Shown here piece after piece: positions 30,069 through 38,841 of a DNA stretch of 64,000 nt. How positions within the stretch are numbered: position 1 is the first letter of the stretch; each line of letters opens with the position of its first letter. Under the pieces are notes generated by a model. That model worked only from the letters and a program-made list of their open reading frames with translations, was not told the DNA's origin and made no database searches. Made by a program: the position numbers and the translations under genes. The stretch is from Hyphomicrobium denitrificans ATCC 51888 (lineage in GTDB: Bacteria > Pseudomonadota > Alphaproteobacteria > Rhizobiales > Hyphomicrobiaceae), in contig NC_014313.1 of NCBI RefSeq assembly GCF_000143145.1, forward strand, positions 248,001-312,000. Direction: 5' to 3'.

Positions 30069-30899
30069 ATGGCCGCGTTTGAGCGTTGCAAACGCCAAGC
30101 AGAAAGGGTGCACGTGGCCGTTTCAGTCGAAGACCAGGCTTCCGCGCCCGACGCGACTTTATCGTGGAAATCGGTGGTGCTCGTGCTGGCGGCGACGGCG
30201 GCGATCATCGTGTCCGGGATGCTGGCAGGGTTCGGAGCGACGGCGCTTTTCGATGTCTGGGCGCGGGCCGAAGAGCCTCGCGCATTTGCCGCAGGCGAGC
30301 CGGAAGCGCTGCAGACGGCGCGGGTCGCCGTTTCTTTGTTCGGATTTCAGCTCGCGACGGTGGCGCTGGTGCTTCTGGCGAACGCGCTGTTCACGCGAAG
30401 GGGCGAGTCTTTTGTCCGTTTCGCGGCGCCTAGGGGCGGTCTCAAAACATTCGTCTTGGCGACGCTGGGACTGATTACGCTGGCGTTTCTCTATGGCGCC
30501 GTGGTCTTCGCGCTAGACCGGGATGCGTTCCGTCAGGACATCAGTCCGTTCGCTGATCTGATGAAGGCGCAGACGTGGTGGCTGGTTTTGATCGCCGCCG
30601 GAATTGGAGCGCCGATCGCGGAAGAATGCCTGTTTCGCGGGTTGGTTTACGGGGCGTTGCGACGGTCATCGCTTGGAATTGGCGGAGCAGCGGCAGCGTC
30701 GGCGATCATGTGGGCACTACTGCACGCGCATTATTCCGTTTACGGCATCGCGGCGATCACGCTGATCGGCATTTATCTGGCCCTGGTCCGCGAGAAGACC
30801 GGCACCCTTTTGACGCCGATCGTCTGTCATGGTGTTTACAACTCGTTGATCGTTCTCATCCTGGCGTTTGCGCCGAACAGCTCAGCCGTAACGGGATAG
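30069..30899 (+). CDS. CPBP-family intramembrane metalloprotease
   Basis: This 276-residue membrane protein belongs to the CPBP (CAAX protease and bacteriocin-processing, Abi) family. The active-site motifs are complete: EECLFR with glutamates at 185/186 and arginine at 190, a second motif at LLHAHYS (His 219/221), and the third in [10 protein letters not shown] (His254). Six or more hydrophobic segments are visible, the first [24 protein letters not shown] at 30114 preceded by AGAAAGG is an alternative start giving 261 residues and may be the true one. The substrate is unknown. Its stop lies 50 bp before thyA. Confidence 0.85.
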   Translation: MAAFERCKRQAERVHVAVSVEDQASAPDATLSWKSVVLVLAATAAIIVSGMLAGFGATALFDVWARAEEPRAFAAGEPEALQTARVAVSLFGFQLATVALVLLANALFTRRGESFVRFAAPRGGLKTFVLATLGLITLAFLYGAVVFALDRDAFRQDISPFADLMKAQTWWLVLIAAGIGAPIAEECLFRGLVYGALRRSSLGIGGAAAASAIMWALLHAHYSVYGIAAITLIGIYLALVREKTGTLLTPIVCHGVYNSLIVLILAFAPNSSAVTG

Positions 30900-30949
30900 C
30901 CGTGGGGCCGGAGCTGAAGCGTAGCCAGAATCGCGCTAGAGCCTTTCCG

Positions 30950-31744
30950 ATGCAGCAATATCTCGATTTATTGCGCCGCGTGCGCACCGAAGGCGTGAAG
31001 AAAACGGACCGCACGGGCACCGGCACGCTCAGCGTGTTCGGGCATCAGATGCGCTTCGATCTCAGCGAAGGTTTTCCGCTGGTCACGACGAAGAAGCTGC
31101 ACGTCAAGTCGATCATCGTCGAGCTGTTGTGGTTTCTCTCCGGGGCGACCAACATCGAGTATCTCAAGGCGAACGACGTTTCGATCTGGGATGAGTGGGC
31201 CGACCCCGAGGGCGAACTCGGTCCCGTCTACGGCAAGCAGTGGCGCGCGTGGAGCGCGCCGGACGGCGAAACGATCGACCAGATCAAAGAGGTCGTCGAG
31301 ACGCTGAAAACAAATCCGGACAGCCGGCGCATTATCGTTTCGGCGTGGAATCCGGCCGATATTCCGCGCATGGCGCTGGCGCCGTGTCACTGCCTCGTGC
31401 AGTTCTACGTCGCGGACGGCAAGCTCTCGTGTCAGCTTTATCAGCGGTCGGCAGATATTTTTCTCGGTGTGCCGTTCAACATTGCGAGTTACGCGCTGCT
31501 GACGATGATGATGGCGCAGGTCACGGGATTGGAGCCGGGCGAGTTCGTGCACACGTTCGGCGATGCGCATCTTTATTTGAATCACCTGGAGCAGGCGGAC
31601 TTGCAGCTTTCGCGCACCCCGCGTGCGCTGCCGAGGATGAAGATCAATCCGGCGGTGACGTCGATCTTCGATTTCAAGTACGAGGATTTCAGCCTCGAGG
31701 GCTACGATCCCTGGCCGCACATCAAGGCGCCGGTGGCGGTTTAA
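30950..31744 (+). CDS. thyA: Thymidylate synthase ThyA
   Basis: ThyA methylates dUMP to dTMP with methylene-tetrahydrofolate. The 264-residue length equals the E. coli enzyme, and the catalytic cysteine in [12 protein letters not shown] falls at residue 146, the same number. Other signatures are [57 protein letters not shown] and [18 protein letters not shown]. It is separated from folA, which recycles the dihydrofolate it produces, by an opposite-strand lipoprotein gene. An open frame extends far upstream through the CPBP gene in another frame, but the family start is here. Confidence 0.97.
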   Translation: MQQYLDLLRRVRTEGVKKTDRTGTGTLSVFGHQMRFDLSEGFPLVTTKKLHVKSIIVELLWFLSGATNIEYLKANDVSIWDEWADPEGELGPVYGKQWRAWSAPDGETIDQIKEVVETLKTNPDSRRIIVSAWNPADIPRMALAPCHCLVQFYVADGKLSCQLYQRSADIFLGVPFNIASYALLTMMMAQVTGLEPGEFVHTFGDAHLYLNHLEQADLQLSRTPRALPRMKINPAVTSIFDFKYEDFSLEGYDPWPHIKAPVAV

Positions 31745-31793
31745 ATTGTCACTCTATTAATTTGCACGCGAAGTAATACTGGCGAAATATTGG

Positions 31794-32177
31794 TTATCGT
31801 ATGCTGGATGTCACGACTGAGGGTGGCTTGATTGCAGATGGTGTGCCGCACCCCTTAGACATTGATGCTTTCCGAACGGCTTCCGTTTCTCCTTTGAGGC
31901 GCGCAATTTCAGGTGCGATATTGTCGCCGGAGAGACTAGAAACGGGCAGGCCAATCAATATGACACCAACGGTATCGTTTGTGCGGGCGTTTTCCTGTTG
32001 AATCGATGCGCTAGATAGCGCTGCAGAAAGGCGGTTGCTTTCTTCCGCCAGCTGAGGGCAGCTCCAATTCTGATAGCCGACTTCGCTTATGTATGCCGGT
32101 GCAATGCTATCCGGCGATTTTGCGCAGGCGGAAACGAACAAAGCGAAAATTGCGATGCCCAATGGCGTGGATTTCAC
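31794..32177 (-). CDS. Small lipoprotein of unknown function
   Basis: From a GTG at 32177 with GGGGGA directly upstream, the 127-residue product starts MKSTPLGIAIFALFVSAC, a lipoprotein signal with lipobox ending VSAC. A TTG 12 bases earlier is the alternative start. The mature part contains YQNWSCPQLAEESNRL, a short hydrophobic stretch VILIGLPVSSLSGDN, and IARLKGETEAVRKASMSKGC. I have seen this pattern (WSCxQL, then GDN and ARLKGE) in uncharacterised proteobacterial lipoproteins but know no function. By eye the gene is much less GC-rich than thyA and folA on either side, suggesting an insertion. Confidence 0.75.
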   Translation of the reverse strand: MKSTPLGIAIFALFVSACAKSPDSIAPAYISEVGYQNWSCPQLAEESNRLSAALSSASIQQENARTNDTVGVILIGLPVSSLSGDNIAPEIARLKGETEAVRKASMSKGCGTPSAIKPPSVVTSSIR

Positions 32178-32402
32178 GAATTCCCCCAATCTTTATGATT
32201 TGAGCACATTGATGAGCGATTCTCGGTCTGTCGCAATGTTGCTGCTGAAATAGCCGTAGGGTTTCCCACATTCGGCAAACAGTTGAATCGGGAATTGCGC
32301 CGTTTAATGGCTTGCTAGTCGGTGTTGATGAACCGATTCGGCGCATTGGCAGGCTACGACGTAGGATTTGATTCTCGTGTCTGCCGTTGCTATCGGTCGG
32401 GG

Positions 32403-32915
32403 ATGAATGACTTACCTATTTCCCTGGTCGTCGCCGTTTCGGAAAACGGCGTCATCGGCCGTGACGGCGCGCTGCCGTGGCGGCTCTCGTCCGATCTCAA
32501 GCTGTTCCGCAAGCTGACGATGGGCAAGCCCATGATCATGGGGCGGCGGACGTTCCAGTCGATCGGCAAGGCGCTCGACGGCCGTGACAACATCGTCGTG
32601 ACGCGCGATCCGGCGTTCGATGCGGCCGACGTTTCGACCTGCGAAAACGTCACCGAAGCGCTGACGCTGGCGCGCATCCTGGCGACCACGCGCGGGGCCG
32701 ATGAGATCATGGTTATCGGCGGCGTCGCGGTGTTCGATGCCACGCTGCCGGTTGCAGATCGCATCTATCTGACGCGCGTTCATGTGAGCGTGGAAGGCGA
32801 CAGGTATTTTCCGCCGCTTGACGACGCCGTTTGGCAGGAAGTGGCGAAAGAAGCCTTGCCGCAAGGGCCGCGCGACGAGTTTGCGTCGACGCTCAGCGTT
32901 TACGAACGCAGGTAA
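32403..32915 (+). CDS. folA: Dihydrofolate reductase
   Basis: The 170-residue enzyme reduces dihydrofolate to tetrahydrofolate with NADPH. It shows ISLVVAVSENGVIGRDGALPWRL (N-terminal strand and the LPW loop), the active-site aspartate in SSDLKLFRKLT, the NADPH site in MGRRTFQSIGKALDGRDNIVV, and the glycine pair in DEIMVIGGVAVFDATLP. ATG 32403 is preferred over one 27 codons upstream because homology begins at MNDLPISLVVAVS. It completes the thymidylate cycle with thyA upstream and precedes hflK by about 256 bp. Confidence 0.95.
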   Translation: MNDLPISLVVAVSENGVIGRDGALPWRLSSDLKLFRKLTMGKPMIMGRRTFQSIGKALDGRDNIVVTRDPAFDAADVSTCENVTEALTLARILATTRGADEIMVIGGVAVFDATLPVADRIYLTRVHVSVEGDRYFPPLDDAVWQEVAKEALPQGPRDEFASTLSVYERR

Positions 32916-33171
32916 AAGAGTGCGCGAGCCGGCGTCTCAAACCCTTGAAGCGCCGCCGCGACGCCCCAAATTCCGATAATCCAAGGGGTTGGGAATTTGC
33001 GATCGAGGGAACCGTACCTTATAAGCTCCCCCGAACCTTGTTTTCTTTTGCGTCCCCGAGGCTTTCACCGTGCACGTCTCAATGTCGTCTTCCGACCGAC
33101 GCCGCACCGAGGAGCCGGAAGGCGGATGCGTCACTTCAATTTCAGCTCAGATGCGAGAGAGGCCCTGATTT

Positions 33172-34344
33172 ATGCCCTGGAGTAATCAAGGCGGCGGAAA
33201 AGGCAGCGGTGGTGGCGGCGGCGGCGGCGGTCCGTGGGGGCAAGGGCCTTGGGGCTCTGGCGGTGGCGGCGGCAAGGAGCCGCCGGATCTCGATGAGATT
33301 TTGCGTCGTGGCCAGGACCGCATGCGCCGTGTCATGCGCGGCGGCGGTGGCGGCGCCGGAGGCAATGGCTCGGGCGGCATCGGCGGCGGCGTTCCGAAGA
33401 CGTTTATTTTCCTCGTCGGGCTTCTGCTTCTCGCCGGCGCAACGTTCTACGGCTTCTTCTATCGCGTGAATCCCGACGAGCAGGGCATCGTTCTGCGCTT
33501 TGGCGAATACAACCGTTGGGATACGCCAGGTCTACATTGGCGTTTGCCGTATCCAATCGAAGAAGTGCGGCTGCCGAAAGTCACGCAGCAGCGGACGATC
33601 GAAGTCGGCAGCGCCCGTAGTACCCTCGGAGCGCGCGACAGCGGCCTGATGCTGACCGGCGACGGCAGCGTCGTCGATGTCCGCTTCGTCGTGTTCTGGC
33701 GCATCAGCCCGGACAAGAGCGAAAATGGCGATACCGGCGTCCAGCAGTTCCTATTCAATATCGCGCAGCCGGAGACGACGGTGCGTGAGGTTGCCGAAAG
33801 CGCGATGCGTGAAGTGGTCGGCCAGTCGGCATTGCAGCCGCTTCTGACAGGTGGGCGGCAGCAAATTCAGGAAGACGTGCAAAAGCTGATGCAGAAGACG
33901 CTCGATTATTATCGGGCGGGCATCAAGATCGACCAGATCCAGCTCAAGGAAGTCGATCCGCCGGAAGAAGTCATCGGCTCGTTCCGCGAGGTTGCGGCGG
34001 CCGCGCAAGAGAGAGAAACGCTGGTCAAGCAGGCGCAAACCTACGCCGACCAGGTTACGCCGAGAGCGCGAGGCGATGCCGATCGCATCGTAGCCGCGGC
34101 CGAAGGCTATCGCGACCAGACCGTCGCCGAGGCAACCGGTCAGGCGGCGCGCTTCCTCAAGGTCTACGACGAATACAAGAAGGCGCCGGACGTCACGCGG
34201 CAGCGCTTGTATCTCGAAATGCAGGAGCGCGTGCTCGAGGGCGCCGACAAGATCATCATCGACCAGAAGAGTGGCCAGGGCGTCGTGCCTTACCTGCCGC
34301 TAGATCAGCTGCAGAAGCGTGAAACGTCCGAAGGATCGAAATAA
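33172..34344 (+). CDS. hflK: FtsH modulator subunit HflK
   Basis: HflK, with HflC, forms a large SPFH-family cage around the membrane protease FtsH and modulates its activity. The 390-residue protein has a glycine-rich cytoplasmic N-terminus (runs of Gly between residues 5 and 65), one transmembrane segment (FIFLVGLLLLAGATFYGFFY), the SPFH domain starting VNPDEQGIVLRFGEYNRWDT, and a coiled-coil rich in Ala/Arg/Glu (PRARGDADRIVAAAEGYRDQ). Expression order with hflC (one base between stop and start codons), DUF2065 and degP suggests one quality-control operon. Confidence 0.95.
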   Translation: MPWSNQGGGKGSGGGGGGGGPWGQGPWGSGGGGGKEPPDLDEILRRGQDRMRRVMRGGGGGAGGNGSGGIGGGVPKTFIFLVGLLLLAGATFYGFFYRVNPDEQGIVLRFGEYNRWDTPGLHWRLPYPIEEVRLPKVTQQRTIEVGSARSTLGARDSGLMLTGDGSVVDVRFVVFWRISPDKSENGDTGVQQFLFNIAQPETTVREVAESAMREVVGQSALQPLLTGGRQQIQEDVQKLMQKTLDYYRAGIKIDQIQLKEVDPPEEVIGSFREVAAAAQERETLVKQAQTYADQVTPRARGDADRIVAAAEGYRDQTVAEATGQAARFLKVYDEYKKAPDVTRQRLYLEMQERVLEGADKIIIDQKSGQGVVPYLPLDQLQKRETSEGSK

Positions 34345-34345
34345 T

Positions 34346-35257
34346 ATGCGCGCATTCTTCGCTTTCATTCTTACGGTATTGGGCCTCGCGGCTGCGGGTC
34401 TCTATGCCTCGGCATTCATCGTGCATCAGAACGAGCAGGCGATGGTGCTGCGCTTCGGTAAAACGCAGCAGATCATCGAGACGCCCGGACTGAAGTGGAA
34501 AGTTCCGTTCATCGATACGGTCGAGAAATTCGACAAGCGTATTCTCGATCTCGATACGACGGAGCAGGAAGTCACGGCGGCGGATCAGCAGCGCTTGATC
34601 GTCGACGCCTATGCGCGTTACCGCATCACGGACCCGCTCAAGTTCTATCAGAACGTGCGCAACGAAGAGCGCGTGCGTGAAGTCGTCGGACCGCTGATCG
34701 AATCTGAAATCCGGCGCGTGCTCGGTTCTGCGACGCTGCAGGAGATCGTCAAGGACAAGCGCGAGTCGCTGATGAAGGAGATCGCGGCGCAGGTGAACAA
34801 AGAAGGCCGCGATTACGGACTTGAAGTCGTCGACGTGCGTCTCAAGCGCGCCGATCTGCCGAAGGTGAACCTCGTCAAGGTCTACGATCGCATGCGCGCC
34901 GACCGCGTTCGTGAGGCAACGGAGCTTCGGGCGCAGGGTGAAGCCGAGAGCAACCGCATTCGCGCCAACGCCGACAAGGCGGTGACGATCATCAAGGCGA
35001 CGGCGACGCAGAAGTCGGACGAAATTCGCGGTGACGGCGAAGCTCAGCGCAGCCGCATCTTCGCGGACGCGTTCGGAAAGGACCCGGACTTCTTCCAGTT
35101 CTACCGTTCGATGCAGGCGTACACGACGGCGATCAAGCCGAGCGACACGCGTTTGCTTCTGTCGCCGAGCAGCGACTTCTTCCGCTACTTCGAAGATCCG
35201 AACGGTGGCGTGAAACGGGCTCCGGCGCCTTCCGTCACGGTCACGCCTGAGCGATGA
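34346..35257 (+). CDS. hflC: FtsH modulator subunit HflC
   Basis: The 303-residue partner of HflK begins with a signal-anchor (AFFAFILTVLGLAAAGLYASA), then the SPFH domain (VHQNEQAMVLRFGKTQQIIE, FDKRILDLDTTEQEVTAADQ, VDVRLKRADLPKVNLVKVYD) and a helical region RMRADRVREATELRAQGEAE. The ATG comes one base after the hflK stop. Its own stop overlaps the DUF2065 start by four bases (ATGA), so the three genes are translationally coupled. Confidence 0.95.
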   Translation: MRAFFAFILTVLGLAAAGLYASAFIVHQNEQAMVLRFGKTQQIIETPGLKWKVPFIDTVEKFDKRILDLDTTEQEVTAADQQRLIVDAYARYRITDPLKFYQNVRNEERVREVVGPLIESEIRRVLGSATLQEIVKDKRESLMKEIAAQVNKEGRDYGLEVVDVRLKRADLPKVNLVKVYDRMRADRVREATELRAQGEAESNRIRANADKAVTIIKATATQKSDEIRGDGEAQRSRIFADAFGKDPDFFQFYRSMQAYTTAIKPSDTRLLLSPSSDFFRYFEDPNGGVKRAPAPSVTVTPER

Positions 35258-35439
35258 ACGATCTTCTGACCGGCCTCGGAGTAGCCCTTGTTCTTGAAGG
35301 GCTACTCTGGGCGGTCGCCCCGGATGCTGCGCGGCGTGTCGTCACGGACATCGCCAGCCGGGGAAACGGCCCGATTCAGGCCGGAGCTCTCGTGGCCGTC
35401 GCGTTTGGAGTTTTTCTCGTCTGGCTCGTCCGAGGATAA
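35254..35439 (+). CDS. DUF2065 small membrane protein
   Basis: The 61-residue protein has two hydrophobic helices (LLTGLGVALVLEGLLWAVAP and IQAGALVAVAFGVFLVWLVR) joined by a polar loop AARRVVTDIASRGNG. This is the DUF2065 pattern, a family commonly found directly after hflC in Proteobacteria. It overlaps hflC by ATGA. A role in the HflKC/FtsH complex is plausible from context only. Confidence 0.88.
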   Translation: MNDLLTGLGVALVLEGLLWAVAPDAARRVVTDIASRGNGPIQAGALVAVAFGVFLVWLVRG

Positions 35440-35570
35440 GGTCGGAAGCCGACTTGTCCCCCCATCCCGGCTATATGCTACGATCGTCACTTTGATGCTG
35501 CGATCTTGCGCCACTGAAGCCCCATAGGTCCCGCCGAGCGTCGCGTGGGGTCGGACACTGGAGTTCTGCG

Positions 35571-37034
35571 ATGACCGGAAAAATATCCGTGCTTATGCCT
35601 CGGCTGCTGCTCAGCGCGATCATGACGATGGCGCTGTTTTCGTGTCCGGCGCAGGCGTTCCAGAACGGCCCGGCGTCGGTTGCGCCGGTCGCGAAGAAGC
35701 TCGTCGACGCCGTCGTCAACATCTCCACCTCGCAGACCGTCAAGGGACCGAGCGGCGTGCCGCTGCCGAAGGTGCCGAAGGGCGCGCCGTTCGAGGACTT
35801 CTTCGACGACTTCTTCAACAAGCGCGGCGGCGTTCCCAATTCGGATCGCAAGATTTCGTCGCTCGGCTCCGGCTTCGTGATCGACGGCAACGAAGGCCTG
35901 ATCGTCACCAATAACCACGTGATCGAAGGCGCCGAAGAGATCGAGATCAATTTTCACGATGGCTCGAAGCTGAAGGTCGACAAGGTGCTCGGCCGCGATA
36001 CGAAGGCCGATCTCGCGCTGCTCAAGGTCACGCCGAAGAAGCCGCTCAAGGACGTCAAGTTCGGGCCGTCGGCCACGCTCGAAGTCGGCGACTGGGTGAT
36101 GGCGATCGGCAATCCGTTCGGGCTCGGGGGCTCGGTTTCGCTGGGCATCATCTCGGCGAAGAGCCGCGACATCAATTCCGGGCCTTACGACGATTATCTG
36201 CAGACCGATGCTGCGATCAACAAGGGCAACTCGGGCGGGCCGCTGTTCAACATGGACGGCGAAGTGATCGGCGTGAATACGGCCATCATATCGCCGACCG
36301 GCGGCTCGATCGGCATCGGCTTTGCCGTGCCTTCGGACACGGTCGCGAACGTCGTCGATCAGCTGAAGCAATTCGGTGAAGTCCGGCGCGGCTGGCTTGG
36401 TGTGAAGATTCAGACGGTGACGGACGACATCGCCGAGACGCTCGGCGTGCCGGAAAACAGCGGCGCGTTGATCGCGGCCGTGACGCCCGAGAGCCCGGCG
36501 GCGAAAGCAGGCCTCGAAGCCGGCGACGTCATTCTGAAGTTCGACAACAAGGACGTGACTTCGATGCGCGGCCTGCCGAGGATCGTGGCGCAGGCGCCGA
36601 TCGGCAAAGCCGCGGATGTCGAGCTTCTGCGCAAAGGCGAGCGCAAGACGCTGCAAGTGACGGTCGGGCGCCTTGATGACGGCGACGACACCGACAGCGA
36701 TCTGAAAGAGCAGGGCAGCGAGAGCCCGGCGCCGGGATCGTCGATCATCGGGCTCAAGCTTTCGGCGCTGACGTCGGAACTCCGGCGCAAGTACGGACTC
36801 GATGACAAGATCAAAGGCGTGGTCGTCGAAAGCATCGATCCGCAAAGCGCGGCAGCGAAAAAGGGCATCAAAGCCGGCGATGTGATCGTCGAGGCGGCGC
36901 AGGAAGCGGTGAGCGATCCGGGCGACGTCGCGGCGAGCGTCGATAAGGTCAGGAAGGCCGGACGCAAGGCCGTGCTATTCCGCGTCGAAGACGGCAAGGG
37001 CGATCTTCGCTTCGTTGCCGTGCCAATCTCGTAA
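35571..37034 (+). CDS. degP: Periplasmic serine protease, DegP/MucD type
   Basis: This Do-family HtrA protease degrades or refolds damaged envelope proteins. The 487-residue precursor has a signal peptide ending near CPAQAF. The trypsin-like domain holds a complete triad: His116 in TNNHVIEG, Asp147 in KADLALLKV and Ser221 in NKGNSGGPLF. Two PDZ domains follow (RRGWLGVKIQTVTDDIAETL, and IIGLKLSALTSELRRKYGLD). The region upstream contains TTGTCC (35454-35459) and TGCTAC (35476-35481) spaced 16 bp, a possible promoter of its own besides read-through from hflKC. Confidence 0.94.
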   Translation: MTGKISVLMPRLLLSAIMTMALFSCPAQAFQNGPASVAPVAKKLVDAVVNISTSQTVKGPSGVPLPKVPKGAPFEDFFDDFFNKRGGVPNSDRKISSLGSGFVIDGNEGLIVTNNHVIEGAEEIEINFHDGSKLKVDKVLGRDTKADLALLKVTPKKPLKDVKFGPSATLEVGDWVMAIGNPFGLGGSVSLGIISAKSRDINSGPYDDYLQTDAAINKGNSGGPLFNMDGEVIGVNTAIISPTGGSIGIGFAVPSDTVANVVDQLKQFGEVRRGWLGVKIQTVTDDIAETLGVPENSGALIAAVTPESPAAKAGLEAGDVILKFDNKDVTSMRGLPRIVAQAPIGKAADVELLRKGERKTLQVTVGRLDDGDDTDSDLKEQGSESPAPGSSIIGLKLSALTSELRRKYGLDDKIKGVVVESIDPQSAAAKKGIKAGDVIVEAAQEAVSDPGDVAASVDKVRKAGRKAVLFRVEDGKGDLRFVAVPIS

Positions 37035-37077
37035 TCCCGCGCGATTTTCGCAGTTCATCGCGCGCCAGGAGGCAAAC

Positions 37078-37791
37078 GTGTCTGGAAACCACGGACTTCT
37101 CGATACCATCTTTGAATCGTTCGCGCCGGTGCATCCGGACGGGCACAAGTTCATCGCCATCGGCGCGGTGGTTACTTTGATCTTCTTCCTGATCTATCCG
37201 CCGCTCGGATGGATCGCGGCCGCGATTACAGCGTGGGTCGTTTATTTCTTCCGCGATCCGGCGCGCGTCACGCCGTTGCGGCCGGGTCTCGTCGTCTCGG
37301 CGGCGGACGGCAAGATTTCGTCGATCGAGAAAGTGACGCCGCCCGCCGAACTCGGGATGGGTCCGGAAGAACGCGTGCGCATTTCGACGTTCCTTTCGGT
37401 CTTCGACGTGCACATCAACCGTTCGCCGGTGGCGGGCCGCATCGTGCGCTCGCTTTATGTGCCGGGCGCATTTCTCAATGCGGCGCTCGATAAGGCGAGT
37501 GAAGACAATGAACGGCGTATTCTGGTGATCGAGACGCCGACCGAGGGCGAAATCGGCGTCGTGCAGATTGCGGGGCTTGTCGCGCGCCGGATCGTGACGT
37601 TCTCGCAGATCGGCGACGTGATCGGGGCCGGACAGCGATTCGGATTGATCCGCTTCGGTTCGCGTGTGGATGTTTATCTGCCACCCGGTAAGGTCGCTCT
37701 TGTGAGCGTCGGCCAACGAGCGGTTGCGGGCGAAACGGTTTTCGCCGATCTTCAATCGGTCGAGCCCGAGCGTGAGGCGCGTCTCGCTTAG
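37078..37791 (+). CDS. psd: Phosphatidylserine decarboxylase proenzyme
   Basis: Psd converts phosphatidylserine to phosphatidylethanolamine at the inner membrane. The 237-residue form is the short PSD-A-like type common in Alphaproteobacteria. It has two hydrophobic segments (FIAIGAVVTLIFFLIYPPLG, IAAAITAWVVYFF), the conserved SVFDVHINRSPVAG and QIAGLVARRIV, and the self-cleavage site GS in RFGSRVDVYLP that yields the pyruvoyl enzyme. I chose the GTG at 37078 because AGGAGG lies at ideal spacing; an ATG 63 bp upstream overlaps the degP end. pssA, the preceding enzyme of the pathway, is the next gene. Confidence 0.95.
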   Translation: MSGNHGLLDTIFESFAPVHPDGHKFIAIGAVVTLIFFLIYPPLGWIAAAITAWVVYFFRDPARVTPLRPGLVVSAADGKISSIEKVTPPAELGMGPEERVRISTFLSVFDVHINRSPVAGRIVRSLYVPGAFLNAALDKASEDNERRILVIETPTEGEIGVVQIAGLVARRIVTFSQIGDVIGAGQRFGLIRFGSRVDVYLPPGKVALVSVGQRAVAGETVFADLQSVEPEREARLA

Positions 37792-37887
37792 GCCGCCTGA
37801 GCCAGAGGGACCACTCGGCTTTGAAGCCCGAGGCCGTCTCGGGCAAGAGGGTTCGACGGCCGCGCATGCGCCTGGAGGAGGCCTGCC

Positions 37888-38835
37888 ATGGACATGGAAG
37901 AACCACGGATCGAAACGGAAACGCGACGCCGCCGCAGGCGATCGCTGTTCCGGCATCGGCAGGTGCCGGTGCGGATGTTGGTGCCGAACTTCTTCACGCT
38001 GCTCGGCCTCTGCGCGGGTCTGACGTCGATCCGCATGGGGATCGAGGGCCGTTACGATCTGGCTCTCGCTGCGATCGTGTTCGCGGGGTGCCTCGACGGC
38101 ATCGACGGGCGGATCGCGCGCCTTCTCAAAGCATCATCGCGTTTCGGGGCCGAACTCGACAGCCTCGCGGATTTCGTCAACTTCGGCGTCGCTCCAGCGT
38201 TTCTCATTTTCAACTGGGGGCTTGGCGATCTCAAAAGCGCGGGCTGGATCTGCGTGATGATTTTCGCGCTGACCTCGGCGCTCAGACTTGCGCGCTTCAA
38301 TTCGGCGATCGATGACGACAAGCCGAAGTGGCAATCGAATTACTTCGTCGGGATGCCGACGCCCGCCGCGGCTATCGCGGTGCTGCTGCCGGTTTACATC
38401 TATCAATTGGGCTTCGAGGAAATCAAAGCGCATTGGGCGCTGATGGTCGTGCTCGTCTACACGCTTTTCATCGCCTTCATGATGGTTTCAACGATCCCGA
38501 CGTACTCGGGCAAGCTGCTCGGCGAACGCGTCGGCCGCGAGTGGGTTCTGCCGATCTTCGTCATTGCGGTCGCGGTCGTCGCGATGCTGTTCACGTACCC
38601 GTACCAGACGCTGACGGCGATTACGCTTATCTATCTGGCGTTCATTCCGGTGAGCTGGCGGAATTTCCAGGAGAAGATTGCGCAGGGCGAGGCTGCGGAA
38701 CCAGCTGCGGTTTCGGAGCCCGTTGCGCCTGAACCGGTGGCGAGCGGTGGCCCGGCTCAGTCCGATCCTGGCGACGAGCCGCCGAAGACGACGGGGCGCA
38801 TCTTTACGCTCCGCACGCCGGATCAGCCAAAGTAG
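37888..38835 (+). CDS. pssA: CDP-diacylglycerol--serine O-phosphatidyltransferase
   Basis: PssA makes phosphatidylserine from CDP-diacylglycerol and serine. The 315-residue membrane protein shows the CDP-alcohol phosphatidyltransferase motif: DGRIARLL, then GAELDSLADF with its two aspartates, preceded by GCLDGI. Several transmembrane helices follow (WALMVVLVYTLFIAFMMVST, VLPIFVIAVAVVAMLF). A basic N-terminus (TRRRRRRSLFRHRQVPVR) and a proline/alanine-rich C-terminal tail are additions. GGAGGAG precedes the ATG. It is downstream of psd with 96 bp between them and ends six bases from the convergent guanylyltransferase gene. Confidence 0.95.
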   Translation: MDMEEPRIETETRRRRRRSLFRHRQVPVRMLVPNFFTLLGLCAGLTSIRMGIEGRYDLALAAIVFAGCLDGIDGRIARLLKASSRFGAELDSLADFVNFGVAPAFLIFNWGLGDLKSAGWICVMIFALTSALRLARFNSAIDDDKPKWQSNYFVGMPTPAAAIAVLLPVYIYQLGFEEIKAHWALMVVLVYTLFIAFMMVSTIPTYSGKLLGERVGREWVLPIFVIAVAVVAMLFTYPYQTLTAITLIYLAFIPVSWRNFQEKIAQGEAAEPAAVSEPVAPEPVASGGPAQSDPGDEPPKTTGRIFTLRTPDQPK

Positions 38836-38841
38836 CCGCGC

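Noticed and set aside
33026..33060. Possible heat-shock (sigma-32) promoter upstream of hflK, CTTG with a later CCCC
   Set aside because: Spacing and the downstream box do not fit the alphaproteobacterial consensus well enough.
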